A stretch of 64,000 nucleotides of DNA from an uncultured bacterium (lineage in GTDB: Bacteria > Verrucomicrobiota > Kiritimatiellia > RFP12 > UBA1067). This document shows positions 46,160 through 55,300 of the stretch, one piece after another (the first letter of the stretch is position 1; each line of letters begins with the position of its first letter). Where the stretch lies: NCBI GenBank assembly GCA_902802945.1, contig CADCOC010000016.1:1-64000 (forward strand). The letters are read 5' to 3'. Position numbers and translations under genes: made by a program. The notes under the pieces are model-generated. The model was not told the origin of the DNA, ran no database searches, and worked only from the letters and a program-made list of their open reading frames with translations.

Positions 46160-47554
46160 CTATGGTTTCTGAACCGGCGACACGTGCCCGGTGAGGCGGA
46201 TGAGCTCTGCCTCGGCGATCTCGCCCGCGTAGAACGCCTTCACGCGGGCTCCGAGCGCGCTCGCGTATCCGCTCGCGGCGTCGGTGAAGTCGATGCGCGA
46301 GGCGTCACCGAGGCGGTACTGCTCCACCACGGTGTCGAGGTTCTCCTTCGCCTGCTGCACCTCGATGCGCGCAGTCGCAAGCGACTCGCGCGCGTTGTCG
46401 CGTGTCGCCGCCGCCACGGCGAGGTCGCGCGAGAGATCCTGTTCCGCCTCTTCCAGCGCCACGCGCGCAAGTTCCATCGCCACCACGGCCTCGTCAACGA
46501 GCGTCCGCTTGCGGAAACCGTCCAGAATGTTCTGCACCGCCCGGAAGCCCCACGACCAGTTCCAGGTGGGGTCGGCGAACGAGAACGCACTCGAGAAAGA
46601 AAGCGACGGGAAGAGGTCCGCGATCGCGTAGTCCACCTCGGCGGACGCCGCACGCAGCTTCGCGCGCAGCACCATGAGGGATGGCGCGTTCGTGCGCGCG
46701 AGGTTGAGCGCCTCGGCCGAATTGTAAGTCGTGGGCTTCAGGTCGGATTTCGACGTGGCAAGGGCATCCGCCGCTACGGACATAACGTCCTCGCGCGTGG
46801 CACGTTCAGCGGAGAGGCCAAGCGCGCGGATGAACGCCGCGCCGGCCGTCACCACCTCGTTAGAGGCGTTGATCGTGGCAAGCCGCGCATCCGAGAGGTC
46901 CACGCGCGCCTTCAGCACGTCAAGCTTCTTCACCTCCCCTTCCGAGAACAGCGACTCAGCCTGCCTAAGGTGCTCAGCGTACTGGAACTCGTTCGTGCGT
47001 GCGACCTCCAGCAGCGCGTCGTTCCGGAGTAGCGTGAAGTACGACTTCGCCACGTCGTTGAACACGGCGAACTCCGCATCCGCGAGATTGCGTTGCGCCG
47101 CAACGAGGTTCTCGCGCGCCTGGTGCTCCCGCGCGTCAATGCGCCCGAAGTCGTAGATGAGAAGATCAAGAGACACATCTGTTGTGAACTTGCCACTGTT
47201 CTGATGCCAGGAAAAGTGGGTCGAACGGTTCGCTGTGGACTGCGAGAAGCCGCTTGAGAGGTTCAACTGGAGGTCGCGGTCGCTCGTCACGCGCGAGAGT
47301 TCCAGCATGGCGTTGGTCACGGCGAGATGCGCAGCCTCTATGCTCGGACGGTGGTTCATCGCCCACGCCACGTAGTCGACGAGGCGAAAGCCCCGCAAAT
47401 CCACGTGCGTAACCTCTTTCGAGTTTGCACTCGCATCGTCCGCCGCCTGAGCCACGTCGGCCTGCGCCGTGCGAGCGCGCTTTATCGTGCTGCACCCGCA
47501 CGCGCACACTAGCGCCGCCGCGGCGCACAAACCTAATCTGCCTAATGAAGTCAT
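46160..47554 (-). CDS. TolC-family outer-membrane channel (lipoprotein type)
   Basis: 464 aa. Lipoprotein signal (LGLCAAAALVCACGC) followed by two TolC-type repeats of long alpha-helical coiled coil with short beta segments (NLSSGFSQSTANR..., FSSAFSFADPTWNWSWG), rich in A-R-x-L-x-x-A heptads. Such proteins form the outer-membrane duct of type I secretion systems or RND/ABC efflux pumps; no inner-membrane partner is in the window. Start: ATG 47560 or 47554. The -10 ends at 47561, so transcription should begin near 47554, making the second ATG the likely leaderless start. Its stop is 20 nt before the first C10 peptidase, so tolC and the three peptidases read as one unit. Confidence 0.88.
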   Translation of the reverse strand: MTSLGRLGLCAAAALVCACGCSTIKRARTAQADVAQAADDASANSKEVTHVDLRGFRLVDYVAWAMNHRPSIEAAHLAVTNAMLELSRVTSDRDLQLNLSSGFSQSTANRSTHFSWHQNSGKFTTDVSLDLLIYDFGRIDAREHQARENLVAAQRNLADAEFAVFNDVAKSYFTLLRNDALLEVARTNEFQYAEHLRQAESLFSEGEVKKLDVLKARVDLSDARLATINASNEVVTAGAAFIRALGLSAERATREDVMSVAADALATSKSDLKPTTYNSAEALNLARTNAPSLMVLRAKLRAASAEVDYAIADLFPSLSFSSAFSFADPTWNWSWGFRAVQNILDGFRKRTLVDEAVVAMELARVALEEAEQDLSRDLAVAAATRDNARESLATARIEVQQAKENLDTVVEQYRLGDASRIDFTDAASGYASALGARVKAFYAGEIAEAELIRLTGHVSPVQKP

Positions 47555-47560
47555 GCGCAT

Positions 47561-47591
47561 ATTATAACATACCTATGGGTATGTCAGTCAA
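47561..47591 (-). promoter_or_regulatory. tolC promoter with 19-bp spacer and central dyad (MerR-type geometry)
   Basis: Minus strand: TTGACT (47586-47591), 19-bp spacer, TG-T-TATAAT (47561-47566). The spacer contains the perfect 7+7 dyad ACATACC-CATA-GGTATGT (47567-47584). An over-long spacer with a centred dyad is the hallmark of promoters activated by MerR-family regulators. No regulator gene is adjacent. The remainder of 47592-47643 holds nothing else recognised. Confidence 0.7.
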
Positions 47592-47643
47592 CAATGTAGA
47601 CCAAATGGAACTAAAAAAGTTTGTCAACCATGAACTTAAAAAA

Positions 47644-50600
47644 TCATCTCACAACGATCATGCAGCCTTTCGACAACACTTTGATAGTTTTTCTGTCGGC
47701 GGAAAGCTTGATCTTATAGCCCTTCACGCCTGCCGCGAGCGCTGGAGCGCTTGTGAATCTCGCCGCGTTGTTCTCCGCCACCTGCGCGAAGACGAAGCCG
47801 CGCGTCAGCGGCTCGGTGAAGTCGAGCGTGGCGTTGGTGAAGTCGAGCGTGCCGCCGCCCGTGAGCGTGATCGCCCGCGCGCCCGGCGTCGCCTTCAAGA
47901 CGCAGTTGGTGATGCCGAGATCGTGCCCTGCCGTGTCAAGCGTCACGGCGTTCGCGCCGAAGACAACTGCGTTCGTGATTCCGCTGATGAACGCTGCTTT
48001 GTCTGCGTTCGCCTCGAGCGTGCCGCCGTCAAACTCCACGGTTGACGCACCCGCGCCTCCTGTGATGTCCGCCGTGACGAGCTTGCCGCTTCCGCTCAGG
48101 CGCAGTTTCGCCGTGGAACCCGATCCATGTGCGACATTCATGCCTTTCGCCGCCGTGGCCGTGCCGCCGGAGATGTCCCAAAGGCCCATCTTGATCGCAC
48201 CTTCGGAACCCAGGTTCACCCTGTTTGCCGTGATGGTAAACGTTCCGCCCGACATGATGTAGGAGCCCTCGCTGCCGGTTGACCATCCAATTGAGAGATA
48301 CCTGTTCGCATTCACCGTTCCGCCGCTCTGCACGAACATTCCGATTCCCGGAACATTTCCCTCATAGTTGTCCAGGCGACCTATCACGAAGCTATCGCCT
48401 ACCGTCAGCATGCCCGCTGTGATTTCGTAACGCGCTGTGGACGTGTTCCCTACGCCGAGGTTCAGGTGGCTAGGCAACGACACCGTACCGCCGTCCTGCC
48501 TGAACAGCGTTGGACCTGAATTGTGGTGTCCGAGCGTAATGTAACTGGACGTGGAGAACATCGCGTTGTTCGTCACGAAAATGTAAATGCCTGAATCGCC
48601 ATAAGCACCACAACGGAAATGCGTGTGACCCTGGAATTTCAGCGAAGCGTTCCCACTTACGGAAATCGTCGCCGTGTGGCCGTATCTGCCGGGATATGAA
48701 TCGCCCGTCACAGTCGTCGTACCGTTCGTCACGAAAAGTCCCGCGTCGGACGCCCAGCCAAGGCCCTGGTTAGCGATGGTGAACGTTTGGTCGTTCACGC
48801 TCTTCACCTCCAAAAAGTCTGTATAGACCGTCACCTTCGCCGTGTCGATGTAGTCCTTCTCGGAGAAGGCGTTTTCCGTCCAAAGCGCGGGCGTCGTTCC
48901 TGCAACGGAGTTCGTCACGTACGCGCCGTTATCCCCTTCAGCCGCCGTGAGGTAGGAAATCTTGAGGCTGTGTCCGTGGAGGTCGAGATACGAGCCGTCC
49001 GCGATGGTCAAGTTGGGCGCGGCAGACCAGTCGCAGTCCGCGCCAAGCGTCACCGCGCCGCCGTTGCCGCCGCCAATCTGCGTCGTCACCCACACAGGCG
49101 TCGTTCCCGCCGGAACGGTGAACGATGTCGTGCCAGAAAGCACGACGACGGTTGACTTCACGGGCAGGGCGTTTGCCACCACGCCACCCGTCGAGTTGGT
49201 ACAGGCCCAGTTCGCGGGGTCGTAGAAGTCGGTCGGATCGCCGCCACCGGTCCACCACGCGAACGCGGCGACGTTCGCGGCGAGGCCGAGTTCGATGGAC
49301 TTGCCGTCCGCCGAGACGGATGCGACGTAACCGTCGCCGACGAGCTCAACGAAATCGAGGACGTCGTCCGCACCCTCCGGCAGCACAAAACCGTCCGTCG
49401 TTGCAATCGTAAGCGAATCCTCCTGATAAGAGGTGGTGTCAATGCGAATCTTCGCGTTCTCGCCAAGTGTGACCTTGCCGCCAAACGCGACGGAGTTCGT
49501 AAGGACGAGCGTCGTGCCGCTGGCGACCACGCTGTCGCCCCCAACCGTCAGCGTCCGGGCAAGTGCGAGCGAGCCGCCGCCCGTGACCGTCAGTCCGCCC
49601 TCGCCCGTCCACGGAATGTCGCAGTGGACGTTGTGTCCTGCCGTGTCGATCGTGAGGCCGCCAGCGCCGATGGTGTAGGTTTTCGCGTAGCCGTCCGCCG
49701 ACGCGACCTTCGCCATGAACGGCGCGACCGCGGTATCGTTGTTTTTGGCGCGGATCGTCGCACCGTCAGCGACCAGCATCTGCCTGTTGTACGCAAGACA
49801 CTTAAGAACGCCAACTTCGAGGACGCCTCCCGTGAGATGCACCTCGCTGCGGCCAGGAGTCGATGTGTTCGCGCCCAAGTAGAAGTTCCCAACATCGGCG
49901 ACGCCGCCCGAAAGCTCGAACACGCCCTTGCCATTGTTGCCATTTAGACCGTTGTACACCGTCCCCATCGAAAGATCACGGTCGATCTGAAGGAGACCGC
50001 CGCTTACGCGTACGATGCCGGTCAGGTAAGTACTGCTGCATTGCGCCGCGATTCGCAGATACCCCCTGCCAGAGCCACCAGCGGCATGAAAGACGCCGCG
50101 TTTCACCTCAAGTATCGACAGACCTGGATATTGAACACCGACGAAGTTTCCACTGTTGCTGCCATTATCTGCCGTCGTAAGCGAACCGCCGTCAATCACC
50201 AGTTTCGTCGTCACGGCGTAATCACTTGCAACACCGGCATAGTTCAGGGCGATGCGGCTGTTTGCCTGTGCGGAGAAATCTGCAACAAAACCATCGGCAA
50301 ACTTAATCGTGCTACCCTGATATGCTAAGGACACACCTGCCGACGGACGCCACGTGCCGTTCGTCAACACGATTTCTTCGCCGTTGTAACGACGGGAATT
50401 TATCGTAAACGAGCCGGTGTATGTGTCACCCCCAAAATCAAGTATGCCTTCTTTTGGTATGATAGACGCGGGCTTTGTGGCATGAGAGAGGACAAGCGTG
50501 CCCTTGCCTTCCTTCTTCGGCGTAGTGGCGGTGAGTCCGCCGGAGAGCGCGAGGCGTCCGCCTTCCGCAACGTAGATGCTGCTATTGTCCGTGGAGAGCG

Positions 50601-51918
50601 TGACGGGCGCGGTGATGTCCTGCGCGGCGACACTCGCGTCCGCGATGTCCTGCGAGAACGAAAGGCCGTCGCCACCAACCGTAAACGCCCCGGCGGTGTC
50701 CGTGAACGCCAGGCGCGCGTAGGAAGATTCGGCGGGCGTGTCCGCGCCGCCAGCGGCGGCGGAATAGACGAGCGCGGAGTCGGCATCGGCCGCATCAAAG
50801 GAAAGGTAAAGCGTGTTGCCGTCGCGCAAAAGCACGCCCGCACCGCCGCCGGAGATGGTGATCTGTCCGAGCGAGCCGTCAAGCGAGGAAGTGCAGGCAA
50901 TCAGAGGATAGCGTCCCGAAGGAGATTCCGGCAGCGTCACGTTGAGCGTGGCGGGGCCAATGATTTCGAGGTTTGGCGTCGTGATAGGCGTCGTACCTGC
51001 GTCGAGCGTACCGAGGTTCAACGTGATGCCGTCGAAGATAAGGCCGTAGGTGAGCGTCGATTGCGAGAACGTGACGGCGCCGCCTCCCGTGAGGCGCAGC
51101 TTGCCGGTGCCGGTGAATGCGGGAATCGATTGCGCGAATCCTGCGGTGTCGAAGGAAGCTGGGATACCGGTGATCTGCATCGTCCGCGTCTTGGTGTTGG
51201 AGGCATTGAACGCCTCCACATTGAAGATGTTGGCCTTCGTTGCGACAAGCGTGCCGTTGTGCCATGTGAAGACTTGTCCGTTGCCCGTCCTGAAGGTGAT
51301 GTTGCCCGTCGTCAGCGTTCCGCCGTTGAGGTTGAGAGTGGACGTGCCGGTACTGACTGTTTTGGTGCCCATGTAAACCGTCCCAGCCGTCGCCTCGCCG
51401 CCGTTGATGGTGATCGTTCCAGACGCTGTGACGCCGACTTTGTCATCCCACTGCGCCGAGCTGCGCAACACGGCATCAACCTTGAGAACGCCGCTGTTGA
51501 GCGTGAGCGTAGAAGTGTTATTTTTGCCGATGCCGCTTCCCACGGCAAGGTATCCAGCTCCGTTGTCTGTCGAACACCAAAGCGTACCGCCGTTGATGTT
51601 CACGACTGCACCAGAATAGCCGTTTTCGATGCCGATGAAGTTGCAACTACTGCTGCTGTTGCCGCCAAACTTCATGTAGGCTCCCTCATTGATGGTCAAC
51701 GTACCTTGCCACAAAAGCAACCTTCCCGTCGTGTCGAGGCGATACCCCTCTCCAACGGTCGCCGTTCCCACATTTGAACTTGCGTTACCTTTGCTGCCAA
51801 CCTCATAGCTCGCGGTACTTTCTGCCGCCAGCGCATTGCCCACGCAGAGCGAAACTGCGGCGACCGCGAGAACCCAACTCGCGGACTTCACAAAAGAAAC
51901 ATTCTTCATCGCTTTCAT
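47644..51918 (-). CDS. Giant autotransporter-like beta-strand-repeat surface protein
   Basis: 1424 aa from ATG 51918 (SD GAGGAAAAG 8 nt upstream). Signal peptide SASWVLAVAAVSLCVGNALA. The body is a long series of beta-strand repeats of the type GTLTINxGxxxxGxxxxG and NGGTLTTGNITF, typical of right-handed beta-helix passenger domains. One NW-type segment (FAWWTGGGDPTDFYDPANW) lies near residue 885. No autotransporter barrel is present; the tail ends TIKVLSKGCMIVVR, resembling the C-termini of the proteins at 55471 and 60265. Probably an adhesin or S-layer-like surface protein. Its promoter holds a G10 tract between -35 and -10. Confidence 0.82.
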   Translation of the reverse strand: MKAMKNVSFVKSASWVLAVAAVSLCVGNALAAESTASYEVGSKGNASSNVGTATVGEGYRLDTTGRLLLWQGTLTINEGAYMKFGGNSSSSCNFIGIENGYSGAVVNINGGTLWCSTDNGAGYLAVGSGIGKNNTSTLTLNSGVLKVDAVLRSSAQWDDKVGVTASGTITINGGEATAGTVYMGTKTVSTGTSTLNLNGGTLTTGNITFRTGNGQVFTWHNGTLVATKANIFNVEAFNASNTKTRTMQITGIPASFDTAGFAQSIPAFTGTGKLRLTGGGAVTFSQSTLTYGLIFDGITLNLGTLDAGTTPITTPNLEIIGPATLNVTLPESPSGRYPLIACTSSLDGSLGQITISGGGAGVLLRDGNTLYLSFDAADADSALVYSAAAGGADTPAESSYARLAFTDTAGAFTVGGDGLSFSQDIADASVAAQDITAPVTLSTDNSSIYVAEGGRLALSGGLTATTPKKEGKGTLVLSHATKPASIIPKEGILDFGGDTYTGSFTINSRRYNGEEIVLTNGTWRPSAGVSLAYQGSTIKFADGFVADFSAQANSRIALNYAGVASDYAVTTKLVIDGGSLTTADNGSNSGNFVGVQYPGLSILEVKRGVFHAAGGSGRGYLRIAAQCSSTYLTGIVRVSGGLLQIDRDLSMGTVYNGLNGNNGKGVFELSGGVADVGNFYLGANTSTPGRSEVHLTGGVLEVGVLKCLAYNRQMLVADGATIRAKNNDTAVAPFMAKVASADGYAKTYTIGAGGLTIDTAGHNVHCDIPWTGEGGLTVTGGGSLALARTLTVGGDSVVASGTTLVLTNSVAFGGKVTLGENAKIRIDTTSYQEDSLTIATTDGFVLPEGADDVLDFVELVGDGYVASVSADGKSIELGLAANVAAFAWWTGGGDPTDFYDPANWACTNSTGGVVANALPVKSTVVVLSGTTSFTVPAGTTPVWVTTQIGGGNGGAVTLGADCDWSAAPNLTIADGSYLDLHGHSLKISYLTAAEGDNGAYVTNSVAGTTPALWTENAFSEKDYIDTAKVTVYTDFLEVKSVNDQTFTIANQGLGWASDAGLFVTNGTTTVTGDSYPGRYGHTATISVSGNASLKFQGHTHFRCGAYGDSGIYIFVTNNAMFSTSSYITLGHHNSGPTLFRQDGGTVSLPSHLNLGVGNTSTARYEITAGMLTVGDSFVIGRLDNYEGNVPGIGMFVQSGGTVNANRYLSIGWSTGSEGSYIMSGGTFTITANRVNLGSEGAIKMGLWDISGGTATAAKGMNVAHGSGSTAKLRLSGSGKLVTADITGGAGASTVEFDGGTLEANADKAAFISGITNAVVFGANAVTLDTAGHDLGITNCVLKATPGARAITLTGGGTLDFTNATLDFTEPLTRGFVFAQVAENNAARFTSAPALAAGVKGYKIKLSADRKTIKVLSKGCMIVVR

Positions 51919-51998
51919 CGTCTTTTCCTCGTGTGTTGAAACGTCGGCCTTTGGGGCATCTCGCAATCTTCGCCAGTGCTCCTAAAAACATAACTACT

Positions 51999-52029
51999 AT
52001 TTTACCCCCCCCCCTGTCCGTTTTGTCAA
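51999..52029 (-). promoter_or_regulatory. Promoter with G10 tract in the spacer (probable phase-variable switch)
   Basis: Minus strand: perfect -35 TTGACA (52024-52029), 19-bp spacer ending in ten consecutive G (C10 on plus, 52005-52014), -10 TAAAAT (51999-52004), about 75-nt leader to ATG 51918. Loss of two G would give the ideal 17-bp spacing. It drives the 1424-aa surface protein. The rest of 51919-52170 has no clear promoter for the divergent plus-strand gene. Confidence 0.75.
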
Positions 52030-52170
52030 GTATGAAGTCAGGCTTGGTGAATTACCGCGCCCTGCGGGGGACAAAGCAAAAAACAAAAGAGAACAGATTT
52101 CGTGTAACCTTTCGCCGCGTGGTGTGTAAACAGCAGTGAAAGAACATTCAACCTCACAGGAGGTAAAACA

Positions 52171-53487
52171 ATGGCAATAGACATAAACAACGTGAACTTC
52201 AAGATGTTCACCGACTTCGCCGCCACGGCGAAACAGAGCGCCCGCGCGCAGTTCGAAAGCAAGCTCGTCCCCGACGGCGAGGCTCGTACCATAAAGGCGG
52301 CGGGCGGACTTGACTTCGTAGGCAATGTAGGTCGGCTTTCAAAATACAAGACGACCAACGATTCCGTCCGGCGGCTCTTCCGAGAGACGGTCGCCGGGAT
52401 GTTTGGCTGCGAAGAGGACATCCCGGACAGCGTGCTGAAAGTGATGAAGCTCGAGGACTACGGTAAAGGCAAGCCACTCACCGCCCGCCGGATCACCGCA
52501 GTGAAGAACGCGATAGAGGCATTCGCCAAAGACGACAACGCGTCCGCAAAGGCCGATGGAGACAAGGCCGTGGAAAAGCTTTTCAAGTCACGCGACCTAT
52601 TCGACAGGATGCCGCAGGAGGAGAGCGACGAATTGAAGAATACCGTGCGCGAGATTTTCGACACATGCACAAGCGCCGACGCGCGGGAAATCCTGCGCAA
52701 AAACATCGTGCTGATCGTCCTTCGCGGCGACGACTCCATTCGCAGCAAGGAGGAGATCAAGGCGAAGGCCGATGCGATAAAGGCGAACTTCAGGGAGCTG
52801 CGGACGGCCGCGAAAGGCAACAGGCAGATACTGAAGGCCGGCAAGCTCATGCTTGATTCCCTCGCAGGCAAGAGCCTGCCGCCTGGCAGGATTGCCGTAC
52901 TGACGGCCTTTGCGACAGGGAAAAACGCCAAGCTGGACGCGATAAAGCGTCTCAAACCTTCGTCAGGCATAGTCTCAATCACCAAGGCACTGATTCAGGT
53001 CGCAAAAAACATCAAGGCCGCCTTTGCCACCAACGACATCAAGTTCGGCAGTTTCGAAGGCGATATGTCCAACCCGCAGAGAACCTTTGTCACGGAGGTG
53101 ATGCTTATGCGTCTCGCGCCAGACAAACTACGCGCAATCCAGGGGGCGCTCACGGGCGGCAATGCTGCACAGCTGAACTACATTGCAAGGGAAATAAGCA
53201 TGAAGGGACTCAGCGATATTCCGGCCGACGATGCAGATATCAATCTCGCCGTAATGGGCAATCCAAACGAGGAAATTCCGCAGGACCTTAGAAATGGAAT
53301 CCGGGACGCGATCTCATTTTTGACCATCGACAAGATGAACACCGCATCCTCCATAATCGGCGAAATCCTGGACGAAGAAGTCCCGGAGTTGCCGGATAAC
53401 AACGAGTGGTCGGAGGACACGCTGTATGTTGTCGAAAAGGTCAAGGATTTGCTGCTGGAGCATCCGCAAATCTTCCATGAAGCCTGA
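52171..53487 (+). CDS. Unknown alpha-helical cytoplasmic or effector-like protein
   Basis: 438 aa, the only convincing plus-strand gene here. AGGAGGT lies 8 nt before the ATG, the strongest SD in the window. There is no signal peptide, membrane segment or known family. The sequence is charged and helical, with an early block SVRRLFRETVAGMFGCEEDIP followed by KGKPLTARRITAVKNAI, a Lys-rich middle with repeated AKADAIKANF-type helices, and an acidic C-terminus. Its location between a phase-variable adhesin and repeat-laden DNA suggests an accessory function. A secreted effector without an N-terminal signal is one possibility, but only a guess. Confidence 0.8.
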   Translation: MAIDINNVNFKMFTDFAATAKQSARAQFESKLVPDGEARTIKAAGGLDFVGNVGRLSKYKTTNDSVRRLFRETVAGMFGCEEDIPDSVLKVMKLEDYGKGKPLTARRITAVKNAIEAFAKDDNASAKADGDKAVEKLFKSRDLFDRMPQEESDELKNTVREIFDTCTSADAREILRKNIVLIVLRGDDSIRSKEEIKAKADAIKANFRELRTAAKGNRQILKAGKLMLDSLAGKSLPPGRIAVLTAFATGKNAKLDAIKRLKPSSGIVSITKALIQVAKNIKAAFATNDIKFGSFEGDMSNPQRTFVTEVMLMRLAPDKLRAIQGALTGGNAAQLNYIAREISMKGLSDIPADDADINLAVMGNPNEEIPQDLRNGIRDAISFLTIDKMNTASSIIGEILDEEVPELPDNNEWSEDTLYVVEKVKDLLLEHPQIFHEA

Positions 53488-53642
53488 TTCGGCAGCACCA
53501 GGGATGTTCTTCGCCTTTTGCCACAAGTACCGCAGTAACGGAAACTCTTGGTCGATGCGCCGCTCTTGGCGTAGTTGTCCACACTGCAGCCGGAGCGCAT
53601 GAAATCCTCAAGCGTCGTACCCCAGCTTGCAAACGGATTCAC
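53488..53642 (-). other. Possible gene relic downstream of duplicated leader
   Basis: On the minus strand an open frame starts with GTG at 53642 directly after the duplicated 159-bp promoter/leader (VNPFASWGTTLEDF..., later SFRYCGTCGKRRR) and then runs antisense into the 438-aa gene. The first 50 or so residues look protein-like (CxxC pair) but no family is recognised. It may be the stump of a gene whose remainder was replaced by 52171-53487. Confidence 0.3.
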
Positions 53643-53643
53643 G

Positions 53644-53802
53644 ACGCGGCGTCATTTCCGATGCCGTTTCCTGCCTCCACAATGGCGTCATTTGCGATTT
53701 GCCTTTCAAAGCCGTTGGTCTCCCCATGGAAGGTTGGTGGTATGTTAGCATACCCTCCCGTGATTCGTCAATCCCCCGACGGGGCTTTGCGGTGTGGCAA
53801 GG
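53644..53802 (-). repeat. 159-bp duplicated promoter/leader (copy 1)
   Basis: About 87 percent identical, without gaps, to 59896-60054 by hand alignment. It contains on the minus strand TTGACG (53766-53771), an 18-bp spacer and the extended -10 TGC-TAACAT (53742-53747), then a conserved leader. Substitutions in the one shared reading frame are mostly non-synonymous, so conservation is not for protein. Bases 53803-53848 hold only short GC-rich repeats of the GGCAAGG type. Confidence 0.75.
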
Positions 53803-53848
53803 ACGCCCCGGCCTTGCAAGGACGATGGCGCCCTTGCCACATTTTCGT

Positions 53849-55270
53849 TTACGAATCTAGAAGGTCGTCAAGGGTCAGCGTGTTCTGTGCGACCGAGGCA
53901 TGCACGCCGGGCTTGATCCCTTCGGCGGCAATGACGGTTATGCGGCAATTCGCCGTCGTCCCGGTGTCGGCGCGGAACGCCTCGCGCCGGTTGAGGAGCT
54001 TCGCCTCCTCTTCGGCGGTGATCTCGTAGGGCGTCCTGTAGAACTTCATCTCGCAAAGGTTGACGTTGCCGTCCTGCCGCTCAAGCACCAGGTCGATCTG
54101 CGCACCCTTCTCTCGTTTTGAATCCGCGCGTTTCCGCCAGGAATAGACCTCGCACCCGACGCCGGAGATGCCCAGCGCCCTCTTGATCTGGTCGATGTGG
54201 AGAATGCAGACGCGCTCGAAGGACTGACCCTCCCAGTTGGCGAGGCGCGACCCGCCGACGGAGTTCATCCAGAAGTTCGGATCGCGCACGCTCCCGTTCA
54301 TGAACGAGAAATGGAAGAGCGTGAAATTGTCGGTCAGCTGGAAGAACGCGTCGCGGTTCTTCTTGTGCCATGCGTTGAACTGGCGGACGAAATCGCAGCG
54401 GACAAGCTCCTCCAGCGTCTTCTTCATCGTCCCGCCGTTGGTGATGCCGGTCTTTTCGACCAGCTCCTCCCGCGTCATGCCGGACTTGCACGAGGCCAGT
54501 GCCGTGACGATTTTGAGATGCGCCGTGGCGTCGCGGAAAAGCGAGGAATAGAGATAGCCGAATTCGTCCCGCAGCTTGCCGTGCTCCGAGAAGCAAAGCG
54601 AATCCACGTTCTGGGCAAAGCTCCGGTCACCACGAAGAAGGCTCCAGTAATACGGCACGCCGCCGAAGATCATGTACGCCTGGCAGAGTTCGTGGCGGCT
54701 GAGCGTGACGCCGAGGGACGCCGCGTATTCCGAACACTCCTTAAGAGTGAAAGGACGGAGCCATATCCTGTCCGTCAGGCGGTCGTGCAGCCCCCCCTTG
54801 TTGTGTACGATGTTCTCGACGATCCACGATGTCGCAGACCCGCAGACGACCATGAACACGTCCTTCTCCTTCCTGACCAGCATCTGGTTGTTCCAGAAGT
54901 ACTCGAATGACGACACAAGCTTTGAACGCGGCGTATCCATCCAGGGCATCTCGTCGATGAACACGACCTTGCGTCCGGCCGGTGCCGCTGCGACCAACTC
55001 CGAAAGCCGCGTAAACGCGTCAAGCCAGCTCGCGAGCCTCGGGCATTTCCGATACCCGTACTGTACGAGCGAAGCGCGAAACGCATCCAGCTGATCGCGC
55101 AAGGTCCCGTCGCGAACTCCTGTGTGGTAGAAGGTGAACTGATCCGAAAACTTCTCCCGAATCAGATACGTCTTGCCGATGCGACGCCTTCCGTATACGA
55201 CGACAAGCTGCGATTCGGGACGCGACAAGTCCCAGTCAAGCGCCTTGATTTCTTCTTTTCTGCCTATCAT
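53849..55270 (-). CDS. AAA-family ATPase with C-terminal DUF234 nuclease-like domain
   Basis: 473 aa. N-terminal archaeal-ATPase-type P-loop VVVYGRRRIGKTYLIREKF and Walker B VVFIDEMPWMD, then a winged-helix region (MTREELVEKTGITNGGTMKKTLEELVRCDFV), then the DUF234 domain with a PD-(D/E)XK-like site (QIDLVLERQD and CEMKFYRTPY). These ATPases are widespread, often multi-copy, in gut anaerobes and PVC bacteria. Their role is unclear (a mobile or defence-associated function is suspected). It has its own promoter, and repeat-rich gaps on both sides suggest an accessory insertion. A G7 run at 54788-54794 lies in the frame. Confidence 0.88.
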   Translation of the reverse strand: MIGRKEEIKALDWDLSRPESQLVVVYGRRRIGKTYLIREKFSDQFTFYHTGVRDGTLRDQLDAFRASLVQYGYRKCPRLASWLDAFTRLSELVAAAPAGRKVVFIDEMPWMDTPRSKLVSSFEYFWNNQMLVRKEKDVFMVVCGSATSWIVENIVHNKGGLHDRLTDRIWLRPFTLKECSEYAASLGVTLSRHELCQAYMIFGGVPYYWSLLRGDRSFAQNVDSLCFSEHGKLRDEFGYLYSSLFRDATAHLKIVTALASCKSGMTREELVEKTGITNGGTMKKTLEELVRCDFVRQFNAWHKKNRDAFFQLTDNFTLFHFSFMNGSVRDPNFWMNSVGGSRLANWEGQSFERVCILHIDQIKRALGISGVGCEVYSWRKRADSKREKGAQIDLVLERQDGNVNLCEMKFYRTPYEITAEEEAKLLNRREAFRADTGTTANCRITVIAAEGIKPGVHASVAQNTLTLDDLLDS

Positions 55271-55300
55271 AAGCCTACCTTCTCGTTGAAGACGGAAGAT

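Noticed and set aside
46160-47554. Complete type I secretion system for the C10 peptidases
   Set aside because: No ABC transporter or membrane-fusion gene is present, and the peptidases carry Sec signal peptides and no RTX repeats; TolC linkage is only positional.
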